A program made the translations under genes and the position numbers. The notes beneath the pieces are model-generated. The model did no database searches, had not been told where the DNA came from, and saw only the letters and a program-made list of their open reading frames with translations. Source: 2-02-FULL-55-14 sp964473365 (GTDB lineage Bacteria; Bacteroidota; Ignavibacteria; UBA10030). Taken from it: 27,643 bases of DNA. Location of the stretch: assembly GCA_964473365.1 (NCBI GenBank), contig CAYYOV010000034.1, forward strand, positions 1 through 27,643. Direction: 5' to 3'. Positions 7,355 through 15,380 of this stretch are shown one piece after another (position 1 is the first letter of the stretch; each line of letters opens with the position of its first letter).

Positions 7355-8272
7355 ATGCCTGTTAAACCTGTCGATACGATCTGGATGAACGGCCGGCTGG
7401 TCAAGTGGGACGATGCGAAGATCCATGTACTCTCGCACGTCGTCCACTATGGCTCCAGCTGGTTCGAAGGCATCCGTTGCTATGAGACGAAGAAGGGTTC
7501 TGCCATCTTCCGGCTTGATGCCCATTTGCGTCGACTGTATGATTCGTGCAAGATCTACCGTGCCGAGATCCCGTATACCCGGCACGAGATGGAAGAAGCG
7601 ATCAAGCAGACCATCCATGCCAACGGCCTGAAGGCGTGCTATATCCGCCCGATCGTCTACCGCGGCTATGGAGAGGTCGGCGTAAACCCCGTCAATTGTC
7701 CCATCGATGTCTCCATCGGCGTCTGGGAATGGGGCGCGTATCTGGGACCTGAAGCGCTCGAGCGTGGCATTGATGTCGGCGTTTCATCCTGGCGTCGGCC
7801 AGCGCCCGATACCCTCCCCACGATCGCGAAATCCGGGGGTAACTACCTGAATTCTCAGCTGATCCGACTCGAAGCCATCGCAGCGGGCTACGCCGAAGGT
7901 ATTGCGCTCGATGCCTTTGGGAACGTGAGCGAAGGGAGCGGCGAGAACATCTTCCTCGTGCGCGAGAAGACGATCTTCACACCGCCGATCTCTGCTGCGC
8001 TCCTGCCTGGCGTCACGCGTTCGACGGTCATGACCCTTGCCAGAGAGCTCGGATATCCGGTCGTCGAAATGAACATTCCGCGGGAGATGCTCTATACCGT
8101 CGAAGAGGTCTTCTTCACGGGCACAGCAGCCGAGATCACTCCGATCCGGTCGATCGACCGCATCACGGTGGGTGAAGGCCATCCGGGTGCCGTCACGAAG
8201 GAGATCCAGGCGGCATACTTCGACGTTGTCCGGAACGGCAACGACAAGTTCCATTGGCTGACCACCCTGTAA
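7355..8272 (+). CDS. ilvE: branched-chain amino acid aminotransferase
   Basis: A class IV PLP aminotransferase that interconverts Leu, Ile and Val with their 2-oxo acids. The 305 residues match the usual length. Signatures are WFEGIRCY near residue 33, the PLP lysine Lys159 in IAKSGGNYLNS, and the substrate/phosphate region GNVSEGSGENIF near residue 188. The ATG at 7355 has no clear ribosome site, so translation may be coupled to the upstream gene 21 bases away. Its place behind the lipid genes could reflect supply of branched 2-oxo acids as primers for iso/anteiso acyl chains, but that is inference. Confidence 0.93.
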   Translation: MPVKPVDTIWMNGRLVKWDDAKIHVLSHVVHYGSSWFEGIRCYETKKGSAIFRLDAHLRRLYDSCKIYRAEIPYTRHEMEEAIKQTIHANGLKACYIRPIVYRGYGEVGVNPVNCPIDVSIGVWEWGAYLGPEALERGIDVGVSSWRRPAPDTLPTIAKSGGNYLNSQLIRLEAIAAGYAEGIALDAFGNVSEGSGENIFLVREKTIFTPPISAALLPGVTRSTVMTLARELGYPVVEMNIPREMLYTVEEVFFTGTAAEITPIRSIDRITVGEGHPGAVTKEIQAAYFDVVRNGNDKFHWLTTL

Positions 8273-8292
8273 GTCGAAAGCGGCACACCGCC

Positions 8293-8859
8293 ATGGCCGA
8301 AAAGAAGTCGCTCACCAACAACAACCTCTGGAAGAACATCTTCTCCGGACGGAGCGTCAAAGCGGGCTCCACGGAGGAACTCCTCAGCAAAGTACCCGCC
8401 TTCTCGATTCTCGCTCCGCGGGAATTGAAGGAAGTGGCTGCGATCGTCCACCGGCGTGATTACCGGTCGGGCGAGCCTGTGTTCTATCAGGGCGACCCCG
8501 GGCTGGGCATGTACATCGTGCAGGAGGGGGAGGTGTCGATCACGATCGCCGGCAAGGACGGTCAACAGCGGGAACTGGTGACGCTCACGGAGGGGGATTT
8601 CTTCGGTGAGCTCGCATTGCTTGACGAGTCGCCGCGGTCGGCGAACGCGATCTGCAAGACCGATTGCGCTCTGATCGGGTTCTTTCGTCCAGACCTGTTC
8701 GATCTGATCGAGAAGAAGGCGTCGCTGGGGATCAAGATCGTACTGAAGCTGGCCGAGATCGTCGCGATGCGCCTTCGGAACACGGACAAAGAATTGTCGC
8801 AACTTCGTACGCAACTTGAGCAGGTCGAGAGTGAAAAGACCACCGCTTCGAACGCCTGA
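8293..8859 (+). CDS. cyclic nucleotide-binding domain protein without a DNA-binding domain
   Basis: 188 residues. A single CAP-family effector domain occupies about residues 35-155, including the phosphate-binding-cassette-like stretch FFGELALLDESPRSANA with the conserved Glu and Arg. After it comes a charged, probably coiled-coil tail (MRLRNTDKELSQLRTQLEQVE) and no helix-turn-helix, so it is not a CRP-type transcription factor. It may sense a cyclic nucleotide and act on a partner protein. The frame extends upstream to a TTG at 8254 inside ilvE, but the ATG at 8293 gives a clean 20-base gap after ilvE and the natural N-terminus. It is the last gene of the spt-ilvE run and is followed by a strong hairpin. 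Confidence 0.88.
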   Translation: MAEKKSLTNNNLWKNIFSGRSVKAGSTEELLSKVPAFSILAPRELKEVAAIVHRRDYRSGEPVFYQGDPGLGMYIVQEGEVSITIAGKDGQQRELVTLTEGDFFGELALLDESPRSANAICKTDCALIGFFRPDLFDLIEKKASLGIKIVLKLAEIVAMRLRNTDKELSQLRTQLEQVESEKTTASNA

Positions 8860-8886
8860 CATCCTGAACTGATACACAAGAAGCAA

Positions 8887-8920
8887 CGAAGCCCCTCTGG
8901 ATATTCACAGAGGGGCTTCG
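8887..8920. terminator. shared hairpin between convergent genes
   Basis: A perfect 13-bp stem: CGAAGCCCCTCTG (8887-8899) with CAGAGGGGCTTCG (8908-8920) around an 8-base loop. It lies between the rightward cyclic-nucleotide gene and the leftward polyprenyl synthase. T-rich sequence follows on the minus-strand side only, so it is best for leftward transcripts but could serve both. Confidence 0.75.
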
Positions 8921-8939
8921 GCATGTACGGCTGGGCTCT

Positions 8940-9923
8940 TCAGGACGCGCGACGTTGTACGAATTCGACGAACAGAAGGAGGGAGTCCTTCGCCGCCGTC
9001 GGCGGAAGGTCCTGCAAAAGCAGGCGCGCGTTGTCTGCAAATTGTGCCGCTCGCGATTCGGCGTATGCGATGCCCCCTGTGGCCTCGACGAAGGAGATGA
9101 TCCAGCTGACGTCGCGCGACGTGGCACCGCGACGGACAAGTTTCAGCGCCTTGGCTGCGTCGGAGCGGGGACCGGTCTTGAGCGAATGGATCAGCGGGAG
9201 CGTCAATTTCTTTTCCTTGATGTCCAGCCCGGTCGGCTTTCCGAGGATGGAGCGTCGGCCCCGATAGTCCAGGATATCGTCACGGATCTGGAACGCGAGG
9301 CCGACCTGTTCGCCGAACGAGCGGAACCGTTCGTGCCAGATGGTCTCGGAGGTCGCCGAGCGGGCTCCCACCTCGGTGCAGCTCGCAAGCAGGGACGCCG
9401 TCTTGTCTCCGATGATCTGCAGGTAGGTCTCTTCGTTGATGTCGAGCTGGCGGCTCTTCTGGATCTGCAGCAACTCGCCCTCGCTCATGCGCCGAACGGC
9501 AGTAGACGTGCAATGAAGAAAATCGTAGTCGTTGTGCTCGAGCGCCAGTAAGAGTCCTTTGGCCAACAGGTAGTCGCCGAGCAGTACGGCCACTTTGTTC
9601 TTCCAGACGGCATTGATCGAGGCCAGCCCCCGACGGGTATCAGCGTCGTCCACAACGTCGTCGTGGACGAGCGTCGCGGTATGGAGTGTCTCGACCAGGC
9701 CGGCGCCGCGATAGGTCCGGTCCGTGATGCCACCGCACGCCTGAGCGCTTAGGAGCACGAGCAGAGGTCGGACGCGCTTCCCTTTTTGGCGCAGGATGTA
9801 GCGAGTGACGACGTCGAGGAGTCCCACCTTCGACGCCAGCGAATCACGGAACGTCCGTTCGAATTGCCGGAGTTCTGCATCGACCGGGGCCCGGAGAGCG
9901 TCGATCGAAGATGACTTGATCAT
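8940..9923 (-). CDS. trans-polyprenyl diphosphate synthase (IspB/GGPPS family)
   Basis: Extends allylic diphosphates with isopentenyl diphosphate to make long-chain prenyl diphosphates, probably the quinone side chain. The 327 residues are typical for octaprenyl/heptaprenyl synthases. The first aspartate-rich motif is HDDVVDDADTRRG near residue 88 and the second is QIRDDILDYRG near residue 216; both are intact. The start ATG overlaps the tatC stop (ATGA at 9923-9920), so translation is probably coupled. It is the last gene of the rpiB-glyA-tatC operon and ends before the shared hairpin. Chain length cannot be predicted reliably from what is visible. Confidence 0.92.
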   Translation of the reverse strand: MIKSSSIDALRAPVDAELRQFERTFRDSLASKVGLLDVVTRYILRQKGKRVRPLLVLLSAQACGGITDRTYRGAGLVETLHTATLVHDDVVDDADTRRGLASINAVWKNKVAVLLGDYLLAKGLLLALEHNDYDFLHCTSTAVRRMSEGELLQIQKSRQLDINEETYLQIIGDKTASLLASCTEVGARSATSETIWHERFRSFGEQVGLAFQIRDDILDYRGRRSILGKPTGLDIKEKKLTLPLIHSLKTGPRSDAAKALKLVRRGATSRDVSWIISFVEATGGIAYAESRAAQFADNARLLLQDLPPTAAKDSLLLFVEFVQRRAS

Positions 9924-10693
9924 GCGGTCTCCGGAGGGGGCCGTTTCTTCGATGCCGCCGCGACGAAGATACTGACCTCATACAGCAGGAGCATCGGAGC
10001 GGCCAGGAGGACCTGAGTGACGATGTCCGGCGTCGGCGTCACGAGGGCGGAGATGATGAGGATGACGACAATGGCATGCCGGCGATACTTGCGCATGAAG
10101 GCCGGCGTCAGGAGGCCCATCTTTGCCAGGAAGTATGAGATCATCGGGAGCTCGAACACCAGCCCGGCCCCAGCGAGGAGCGCAAGGACGAAGCTCACGT
10201 ACTGGTCCGTAGCGATGTTCAGCTCGATATCCTGCGTCCCGAAGGACGCGAAGAATGTCAGCGCCGTCGGGAGCAGGATGAAATACGAGAAGGCGACGCC
10301 GGCGAAGAAGCAGAGGGTCGTGAAGAACACGATCTTCGAGATGTACCGTCGCTCAGTGGGGAGCAGGCCGGGAGCGACGAAACGCCAGAGCCACCAGAGC
10401 GTATTCGGCATGGAAACGATGAAGCCGCACACGAGGACCGTTTCCATGTACAAGACGATGATGCCGTAAGGTGAAAGGACCTGGGCTTTCAGCCCGACGG
10501 CACGCAACGGTCCGAGCAGGATCGCGTTGACGATGAAGTCGGCATAGATCGAACAGGCGATGGTGCCGATCAGTACACCGATGACCGCCTTCACGACCGA
10601 CCAGCGGAGTTCCTCCAGATGGTCGAAGAACGACATTTCACGCCCCGGGCCTTCTTCGTTGATCGAGGCATCGGGTGTGCCGGGCGATACCAT
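9920..10693 (-). CDS. tatC: Sec-independent protein translocase TatC
   Basis: The multi-spanning receptor of the twin-arginine translocase, which exports folded proteins. 257 residues with six hydrophobic segments. Family signatures are visible: the N-terminal FFDHLEELR motif at about residues 22-30, the FVAPGLLPTERR loop around residue 106, and the late VFELPM segment. The ATG lies 3 bases after the glyA stop, with AAAGG inside the end of glyA as ribosome site. No tatA or tatB is seen in the window, so they must be elsewhere. Confidence 0.96.
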   Translation of the reverse strand: MVSPGTPDASINEEGPGREMSFFDHLEELRWSVVKAVIGVLIGTIACSIYADFIVNAILLGPLRAVGLKAQVLSPYGIIVLYMETVLVCGFIVSMPNTLWWLWRFVAPGLLPTERRYISKIVFFTTLCFFAGVAFSYFILLPTALTFFASFGTQDIELNIATDQYVSFVLALLAGAGLVFELPMISYFLAKMGLLTPAFMRKYRRHAIVVILIISALVTPTPDIVTQVLLAAPMLLLYEVSIFVAAASKKRPPPETA

Positions 10694-10696
10694 TGA

Positions 10697-11734
10697 TCAG
10701 CCTTTCACCAGTTCAGCATACAGGGGAAAGCCTGAACAGAGCTGTTTTACGTCCCGACTGATGGCCGCCAGCGCCGAGCCACTTGCGCGTTCCTGCAACG
10801 CCCGGTCGATCAGCTGAGCGATGGCCTTCATCTCGGTCTCTTTCATGCCGCGCGTCGTGAGCGCCGGCGTCCCCATTCGGAAACCGCTTGTGATCAGGGG
10901 CGACTTGTCGTCGAACGGGACAGCATTCTTGTTCACGGTAATGCCGGCCAGGTCGAGCGCTTCCTGGGCCTCTTTTCCCGTGATTCCCTTATTGCGCAGG
11001 TCGATCAGCATGAGGTGATTGTCCGTCCCACCAGAGACGATCTGGTATCCCAAGTCCGTGAGGGCAGCGGCCATCGCCTGCGCGTTCTTGATCACTTGTT
11101 CAGCGTAGACCTTGAACGATGGGAGGAGGTTCTCACCGAACCCCACGGCCTTNNNNNNNNNNNNNNNNNNNNNNNNNNNNNNNNNNNNNNNNNNNNNNNN
11201 NNNNNNNNNNNNNNNNNNNNNNNNNNNNNNNNNNNNNNNNNNNNNNNNNNNNCGCCGTGCCGCTTCGGCGACAGCCTGGTAGTCGATCCGGCCGCTCTCC
11301 CGATCGATGCCGTATGCCGTGAAATGGTACAGCTGGCCGGAGAAGTTGACCGGCGAACCGTGCGTCAAGTGTCCCCCGTGCGACAGGTCCATGCCCATCA
11401 CCTTGTCCCCGGGCTTGAGGAAGGTGAAGTAGACGGCCATGTTGGCCTGTGAACCCGAATGCGGCTGAACGTTGGCGTAGTCCGCGCCGAAGAGCTTCTT
11501 CGCACGATCGCGGGCGAGGTTCTCGGCGACATCGACGAATTCACACCCGCCGTAGTACCGCTTGCCCGGATATCCCTCGGCGTACTTGTTGTTCAGGACG
11601 GTCCCGAGTGTCTCGAGCACCGCAAGGCTGGCGAAGTTCTCGGAGGCGATGAGTTCGAGCTTGGTGTTCTGGCGGTCGAGTTCCGCACGTACGGCGGCAT
11701 AGACCTCGGGATCGTGCTGCTGCAGGTGGCCCAT
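10697..11734 (-). CDS. glyA: serine hydroxymethyltransferase, interrupted by an assembly gap
   Basis: PLP enzyme converting serine and tetrahydrofolate to glycine and methylene-tetrahydrofolate. The N-terminal part (ASENFASLAVLE, NKYAEGYPGKRYYGG, VQPHSGSQAN) and the C-terminal part (GGTDNHLMLIDL, NKNAVPFD, SGFRMGTPALTTRG) are both canonical. The N run at 11153-11252 replaces the middle, including the expected PLP-lysine block. From my memory of E. coli GlyA, about 105-110 residues are missing where the 100 N allow only 34, so the true gap is nearer 320 bases and the real protein about 420 residues. rpiB lies 8 bases upstream and tatC 3 bases downstream. It is not a pseudogene. Confidence 0.95.
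   Translation of the reverse strand: MGHLQQHDPEVYAAVRAELDRQNTKLELIASENFASLAVLETLGTVLNNKYAEGYPGKRYYGGCEFVDVAENLARDRAKKLFGADYANVQPHSGSQANMAVYFTFLKPGDKVMGMDLSHGGHLTHGSPVNFSGQLYHFTAYGIDRESGRIDYQAVAEAARXXXXXXXXXXXXXXXXXXXXXXXXXXXXXXXXXXKAVGFGENLLPSFKVYAEQVIKNAQAMAAALTDLGYQIVSGGTDNHLMLIDLRNKGITGKEAQEALDLAGITVNKNAVPFDDKSPLITSGFRMGTPALTTRGMKETEMKAIAQLIDRALQERASGSALAAISRDVKQLCSGFPLYAELVKG
11153..11252. other. assembly gap (100 N) inside glyA
   Basis: Exactly 100 N, the usual placeholder for a gap of unknown length. The flanks belong to the same gene. The missing sequence should be about 320 bases judged by family length. Confidence 0.98.
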
Positions 11735-11742
11735 GGGTTGGC

Positions 11743-12198
11743 TCAGAGATTGGTCAGGGTATGGATCTTGCCGACGCGGCGGCGATGTCGCTCGCCGCCG
11801 TCGAAGGGGGTCATGAGAAAGGCCTGTACAATGTCGACCGCAAGTTCCCAGCCGGTGATGCGTTCGCCGATGGCAAGGACATTGGCATCATTATGTTGGC
11901 GCGCCAATCGGGCGGCGGTCGACGACTCACAGACTGCGGCCCGCACACCTTTGTGTTTGTTGGCCACGATCGACATGCCGATTCCTGTCCCGCAGATGAG
12001 GATGCCGGTTTTGGCCTCGCCGGCGCTGACGGCTGCGGCCACGGCATGCCCCCAGTCGGGGTAGTCCGTGGACGACGCATCAGCGGGACCGTAGTCCCGT
12101 ACGTCGTGTCCCATGGTGGTCAGCAGCTGCTTGATACGTTCTTTGTAGTCGAACCCGGCATGGTCGCTGCCGATGGCGATGATGGCGGGAGAGGACAT
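11743..12198 (-). CDS. rpiB: ribose-5-phosphate isomerase B
   Basis: Interconverts ribulose-5-phosphate and ribose-5-phosphate in the pentose phosphate pathway. 151 residues, the typical RpiB/LacAB length. The N-terminal IGSDHAGFDYK motif and the active-site Cys in ILICGTGIGMSI (about residue 69) are both present. GGAG lies 8 bases before the ATG. It heads the leftward operon with glyA. The 157-base gap upstream to the next gene holds no convincing promoter match. Some relatives use allose-6-phosphate, but the conservation here fits RpiB. Confidence 0.95.
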   Translation of the reverse strand: MSSPAIIAIGSDHAGFDYKERIKQLLTTMGHDVRDYGPADASSTDYPDWGHAVAAAVSAGEAKTGILICGTGIGMSIVANKHKGVRAAVCESSTAARLARQHNDANVLAIGERITGWELAVDIVQAFLMTPFDGGERHRRRVGKIHTLTNL

Positions 12199-12355
12199 CG
12201 GGGAGGCTCCAAGATCAATGAAAAACGGGAGACCATCGTGAGGACGGGCAGTTGAACCGGCACATGCAGGCGTCGACGGTCACATCGCTCGTCGTCCGCC
12301 GTGCGTCTCCGGGCGTCAATGGAAGTCCTGTGGTGGTCGGACGCTGTGAACGCCG

Positions 12356-13576
12356 CTAGTCTTCCTCAAATGTCATGAACCACAATTCGCTGGCGGAGAA
12401 ACCCACGGAGATCTGCATGTACGTGTCGCGCTGCAGACCATTCGCTGTCGTTCCCCGCATACCGGCCTGGAAGCCCAGGTTGAACCGGGCATCTGGCCCA
12501 AAGGGGAACGAAAGTCCGGCAGTCCCGAACACTTCATCGATCCCCGTGCCGTTCAACTGCACATAGGTCTGCGCATAGCCAACGCCGACCCGGTAGCCGA
12601 TCCGTTGCCAGTAGGAAACGTCGCCGGAACGGGGAAGAAATTCTACTCCGCCCGACATGCGAAGGGCATTGCGCAATCCCGGCTGTTGCGTGCCGAAGAT
12701 CTCGGCCCCCGACCATCCTTCATACATCACGTCAGCGACAATATTCGCCCGGTCGCCCACGCGAGCAGCGACGCCGGCCGCGATCCGTAGGGGCATCGAC
12801 GCCGTGCCGCTCGTTTGAAGCACCGTGTCGATGGCGAGGAAGACATCATTTTGATCGACGGAGGCCCGAGTCGGCAGGGTGATGGTCATGCCCACGGTCA
12901 TCGGAAGTCCGAGCCAACGCTTGTCAACGTCGACCGCGGCCCCGACCGTCAGCTGGAGTCCTTGTACATACGTGGAACGATCGATCTCTTCGTCGACGAA
13001 CGTGATGTCCTGCAGATCGACCTTCGTGTATTGCCGCAGACGTCCGTAGAGATAGTCGACACCGAGACCCAGATGCACGGAAGGAAGGACAGTCGCCGAG
13101 AGATCAAGACCGATCGTTGAAAGACCGCCGCGTCCGGAGAAGCTTTGCGTTGACGGTACGGCTGCCGTTGGGTCATCGCGACGCACTGAATATGCGATCC
13201 GGCTCACCGGACCGGTGCTGATCGCCATCACGATCCCATTTTCCACGTCGATCGGGAAGGCCGCCGCCACGCCCTGCAGACCGCCGAGGCCATAGATGGA
13301 ATTGCCGCCACCCTGCTCGGACCAGTACGACGTGTAGCCGAACGAAGCATCGAAGCGGGTGCGCGTGATCCCGACAAGGGCCGCAGGATTGGCAAGGTTG
13401 ATGAAGCCGTCGCCCCGCAATCCAATACCGCCTCCACCCATGGCGAACGTACGACTGCTCCCGAACCAAAGACGATCGCCAATACCATACCGGGAGTAGA
13501 TGGGACCACCAGCGTGAAGACAGATCGTCGCAATCAGAAGGAGGCCGAGCACGTGCAGCAGCCGTTGTCGTTTCAT
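12356..13576 (-). CDS. outer-membrane beta-barrel-type protein (FadL/PorV-like), function unknown
   Basis: 406 residues with a clear signal peptide (hydrophobic core LLHVLGLLLIATICLHA). The rest is an alternating hydrophobic/polar pattern rich in Gly, Thr and aromatic residues, as in a beta-barrel. Near the start it has the FAMGGGGIGLRGDGFINLANPAA-type region, the pattern (Gly-rich loop, then an N-P-A motif) seen in the OMPP1/FadL/TodX and PorV-like families of the Bacteroidota. Its ATG overlaps the stop of the upstream lipoprotein gene (ATGA at 13576-13573), so the two are probably made together and may form a pair at the outer membrane. I cannot name a substrate. Confidence 0.8.
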   Translation of the reverse strand: MKRQRLLHVLGLLLIATICLHAGGPIYSRYGIGDRLWFGSSRTFAMGGGGIGLRGDGFINLANPAALVGITRTRFDASFGYTSYWSEQGGGNSIYGLGGLQGVAAAFPIDVENGIVMAISTGPVSRIAYSVRRDDPTAAVPSTQSFSGRGGLSTIGLDLSATVLPSVHLGLGVDYLYGRLRQYTKVDLQDITFVDEEIDRSTYVQGLQLTVGAAVDVDKRWLGLPMTVGMTITLPTRASVDQNDVFLAIDTVLQTSGTASMPLRIAAGVAARVGDRANIVADVMYEGWSGAEIFGTQQPGLRNALRMSGGVEFLPRSGDVSYWQRIGYRVGVGYAQTYVQLNGTGIDEVFGTAGLSFPFGPDARFNLGFQAGMRGTTANGLQRDTYMQISVGFSASELWFMTFEED

Positions 13577-14790
13577 CGTCGGCTTCCTCCCCAGGTAGCG
13601 ATCGCTTTGCTATATGTGATGATGAGGCGGGGACGCAGCTGCGGCGCAGCGGTCTGGCCGTAGAGGACGAACCGGTTGAACGTGGTATTCTCCGCGTAAC
13701 CGGCGATGGAAACTGTGGCAGGGGTCCCGGTTCGGAGCCACTGTTGCGCGAATACGGGGATCCGGAAGGAATAGACCGTAGGGCCGTTCATCGCCTCCCG
13801 ACCGGATGCGACCGCGGAGGCCTTCAGGACGAGTCCCGACTGGTCGACGAACATCGCCACCAGGGAATCTGGCGCGGACGACCGGTTCGAAGCAGCGGAG
13901 TCCAACGTCAGTTCGACGATGGCGTTGCTGACAGAGACCGGGCGGGGAAGCGTCGTGAGGTCGAACGTCACAAGCCCTCGGTACGACACGCCCGACTGCA
14001 CATAGACCTTCGACGGGTCGAGTACGAGGTCAGAAGAGGGGATCGTCGCAAGATAGCGGGAGTTGCCGGCGAACAGCACCACACTGCTGGATACTCCATT
14101 CTTGCGGTAGGCCACTCGCAACCGTGGCTGCAAGGAGGCCGTGGCATGAATGAACGATCCGTATCCCTGGATCAGACCGTTCGCATTCCCGCGTAGGAAG
14201 CATCCGAGGTTGGTCGAACCGGTGTCGACGAATGTCGTGAACCACTGTCGTACCATTCCTGTGTCGAGGGGGATGGCGATGGCGGCGCTGTCGGAGACAC
14301 CGGTTCCGACGCCAGACGGGAGTGGTGTGGGGTCGAAGTAGAAGCCGGGACGGAGCTGAAGCGAGTCGTAGCTGAGCGAATCTCCGAACCAACGCTGGAG
14401 CGCTCGATGGATCGTGAAGGTCGGCGTGAGTGTTGTATCGCCAGTGGCGACGGTCGGGACCAGCAGCAGGTCGGCGGCATCGACCGAGATGCCGAGGAGC
14501 GAATCAGGGATCTGCGTGAAGCGGATGAAGCTTCCGGCCACGAGCGTTTGGATGCCCCCGACGAAGAGATGCTGTGGGTACCAGGGCGGTACATCCGAAT
14601 CAGCCCGACCCGTCAAGGGGATCGCTTTCGACGTCCCGATGGCCTGAGCACCGAGCGTGTCCACGAAAAAGGCGGGCAGATCACCCGTCGGAAGAACGCC
14701 GAGCCCGACGGCGGACGGGTCTTCTGCACACCCCATCCAGGCGGAGAAGAAGACGATCGAGAGGAGGATCAACGAACGGTGGATTGCCAT
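13573..14790 (-). CDS. lipoprotein with two DNRLRE/CBM96-like beta domains
   Basis: 405 residues. A hydrophobic signal ends in a lipobox-like WMGC with Cys21, so it is probably a lipoprotein. The mature part contains two similar beta-rich modules: one around SFIRFTQIPDSLLGISVDAADLLLVP and a second around VSYRGLVTFDLTTLP with VSNAIVELTLDSA. This resembles tandem DNRLRE (CBM96-type) domains found on bacterial surface proteins; that call is from pattern only. It starts 4 bases after gmhB and overlaps the following outer-membrane protein gene by 4 bases. No catalytic motif is visible. The role is unknown; a surface or substrate-binding function is inferred. Confidence 0.7.
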   Translation of the reverse strand: MAIHRSLILLSIVFFSAWMGCAEDPSAVGLGVLPTGDLPAFFVDTLGAQAIGTSKAIPLTGRADSDVPPWYPQHLFVGGIQTLVAGSFIRFTQIPDSLLGISVDAADLLLVPTVATGDTTLTPTFTIHRALQRWFGDSLSYDSLQLRPGFYFDPTPLPSGVGTGVSDSAAIAIPLDTGMVRQWFTTFVDTGSTNLGCFLRGNANGLIQGYGSFIHATASLQPRLRVAYRKNGVSSSVVLFAGNSRYLATIPSSDLVLDPSKVYVQSGVSYRGLVTFDLTTLPRPVSVSNAIVELTLDSAASNRSSAPDSLVAMFVDQSGLVLKASAVASGREAMNGPTVYSFRIPVFAQQWLRTGTPATVSIAGYAENTTFNRFVLYGQTAAPQLRPRLIITYSKAIATWGGSRR

Positions 14791-14794
14791 ACAC

Positions 14795-15376
14795 TCAGTG
14801 CGGGTGAACGTGATGCCGAATGAAGGACCAGGCAGCGTAGAGGTCCGGTGCGACGTGATCGATGGTGAGACGTTGCAGGCACTCGTCGCGTTCCGTTGCC
14901 CCGTAGCCCGTCAGAACGAGCACCGTTCGGCATCCGGCGCGAGATCCGGCTTCCATATCGACGCAACGGTCCCCGACAACGAACGAGGCCGAAAGATCGA
15001 TCCCCAGGTGCGCTGCGGCGCGCCGGATCATGCCGGGTTCCGGCTTGCGGCAGTCACATTCCACATTAAACGGGGGACGTCCGGCGGTGGGGTGATGGGG
15101 ACAATACTCGATCGCGTCGACATGCGCGCCTTCAGCAGCCAGAAGCTTCCGGAGGCGGTCGTGCACGCGGGCCAGATCGTCCTCCGTCAGATACCCTCGT
15201 GCGATACCCGACTGGTTGGTCATAATGATGACCGGGATCGCCGCCTCGTTGGCTTCTCGGATGGCTCGCGCCGCGCCGGGAAGCAACCGAAGTTCGTCCG
15301 GGCTCCGGAGAAAGTCGACCTCGCTATTGATCGTGCCGTCACGGTCGAGGAACAGCCCGGCGCGGAGAGGTTTCAC
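14795..15376 (-). CDS. gmhB: D,D-heptose 1,7-bisphosphate phosphatase / histidinol-phosphatase-like HAD enzyme
   Basis: A HAD-superfamily phosphatase that in the heptose pathway removes the C7 phosphate from heptose-1,7-bisphosphate for lipopolysaccharide core synthesis. 193 residues. It has the nucleophile motif FLDRDGT (about residues 9-15), TNQSG, the GmhB-specific zinc loop CPHHP with CDCRKP, and the final VGDRCVDMEAG. It starts with GTG, 4 bases after the glgA stop. Its place between glgA and a lipoprotein gene suggests an envelope-sugar theme, though no other heptose gene is visible. Histidinol phosphatase is a less likely alternative because the zinc loop fits GmhB. Confidence 0.92.
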   Translation of the reverse strand: MKPLRAGLFLDRDGTINSEVDFLRSPDELRLLPGAARAIREANEAAIPVIIMTNQSGIARGYLTEDDLARVHDRLRKLLAAEGAHVDAIEYCPHHPTAGRPPFNVECDCRKPEPGMIRRAAAHLGIDLSASFVVGDRCVDMEAGSRAGCRTVLVLTGYGATERDECLQRLTIDHVAPDLYAAWSFIRHHVHPH

Positions 15377-15380
15377 AGCG

